Made by a program: the position numbers and the translations under genes. This document shows, piece by piece, positions 42,192-42,423 of a stretch of 42,423 nucleotides of DNA. The DNA comes from an uncultured Neisseriaceae bacterium (lineage in GTDB: Bacteria > Pseudomonadota > Gammaproteobacteria > Burkholderiales > Neisseriaceae). The notes under the pieces were generated by a model, which was not told the DNA's origin, ran no database searches, and was given only the letters and a program-made list of their open reading frames with translations. The DNA lies in contig CAMLPN010000016.1 in NCBI GenBank assembly GCA_946481965.1, forward strand, positions 1 through 42,423. The letters are read 5' to 3'. Every line of letters begins with the position of its first letter. The first letter of the stretch is position 1.

Positions 42192-42423
42192 ATGAATAAA
42201 AAATTATCTTCCATTATCATTATATGTATTTCTTTGATCACCATTTCTGGTTGTAAATTTTGCATCCTTGGTGGGCATAAACGTGTTCAAGAAATAGAAG
42301 GTAAACCTTATTGGGAAGCTGTTGATTCGAAAAAAGCAAAATCTATTCGATACTATACTCAGGCATGTAATAAAGAAGTAGAAGATGCAAAAAATCTAAT
42401 TAATGCTATTTTTGTGCAAATAT
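42192..42423 (+). CDS. Lipoprotein, incomplete at the window end
   Basis: The first 77 codons are seen. Signal peptide MNKKLSSIIIICISLITISG followed by Cys21 (lipobox TISGC), then KFCILGGHKRVQEIEGKPYW and a charged region, EAVDSKKAKSIRYYTQACNK, with two further cysteines. An envelope lipoprotein of unknown family; the C-terminus lies beyond the window. Confidence 0.7.
   Translation, partial: MNKKLSSIIIICISLITISGCKFCILGGHKRVQEIEGKPYWEAVDSKKAKSIRYYTQACNKEVEDAKNLINAIFVQI

Overview
The window looks like chromosomal DNA from an AT-rich member of the Neisseriaceae. The best guess is Snodgrassella or a close relative from an animal gut, but this rests on recognising protein families by eye and not on a search. 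Supporting context: lpxL-type acyltransferase divergent from metK, rplM-rpsI, a FarR/FarA/FarB-type fatty-acid efflux locus with its own outer-membrane lipoprotein, an orphan MetQ lipoprotein, L-lactate dehydrogenase and a dicarboxylate carrier (carboxylic-acid metabolism). Intergenic DNA is long, very AT-rich and in places holds decayed genes, as expected of a host-restricted genome under reduction. No rRNA, tRNA, CRISPR array, transposase or prophage was seen.

Layout. 0.3-1.4 kb (minus): small operon ECF sigma factor, 66-residue membrane protein with a CPAC motif, AhpD-like CxxC protein. 2.2-4.5 kb (plus): dimethylarginine dimethylaminohydrolase and an ArcD-type amino-acid antiporter. 4.8-5.5 kb (minus): remains of two lipid-type genes, a CDP-alcohol phosphatidyltransferase and an alpha/beta hydrolase. 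5.8-9.9 kb: metQ-like lipoprotein (minus), dinG, rplM-rpsI. 9.9-11.9 kb: very AT-rich island with A/T tracts, several perfect palindromes, a GTG-started winged-helix-like gene, and a 48-codon Arg/Tyr-rich gene ending in a 28-bp perfect hairpin. 11.9-14.1 kb: lpxL-like gene and metK, divergent. 14.8-19.8 kb: marR (farR-like), outer-membrane factor, membrane fusion protein and 14-TM MFS pump, closed by a terminator. 20.2-25.9 kb: second LpxL-type acyltransferase, TauE/SafE permease, UDG-superfamily glycosylase, a CHAP amidase with a frame break at its N-terminus, a small protein and an AraJ-like MFS exporter.

26.8-28.7 kb: tandem duplication of a lipoprotein gene; one copy has lost its lipobox cysteine, and only the last codons of a third copy remain. 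28.8-37.0 kb: acetolactate decarboxylase (plus); tex, lldD, an unannotated 55-residue membrane protein and dnaK (minus), the last with a sigma-32-like promoter. 37.4-40.4 kb (plus): DASS/SLC13 carboxylate transporter; a yybP-ykoY manganese riboswitch upstream of a UPF0016/GDT1 Mn exporter; tag. 40.7-42.4 kb: a secreted protein of unknown function and a lipoprotein gene cut by the window end.

How the genes work together: envelope maintenance and efflux (two acyltransferases, FarAB-like pump), carboxylate use (lldD, DASS carrier, acetolactate decarboxylase), metal and stress control (Mn riboswitch/exporter, dnaK heat-shock promoter, ECF-AhpD operon) and DNA repair (dinG, UDG-like glycosylase, tag). 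The least explained parts are the 9.9-11.9 kb island, the ECF/CPAC/AhpD operon, the frame-broken CHAP gene and the duplicated lipoproteins.
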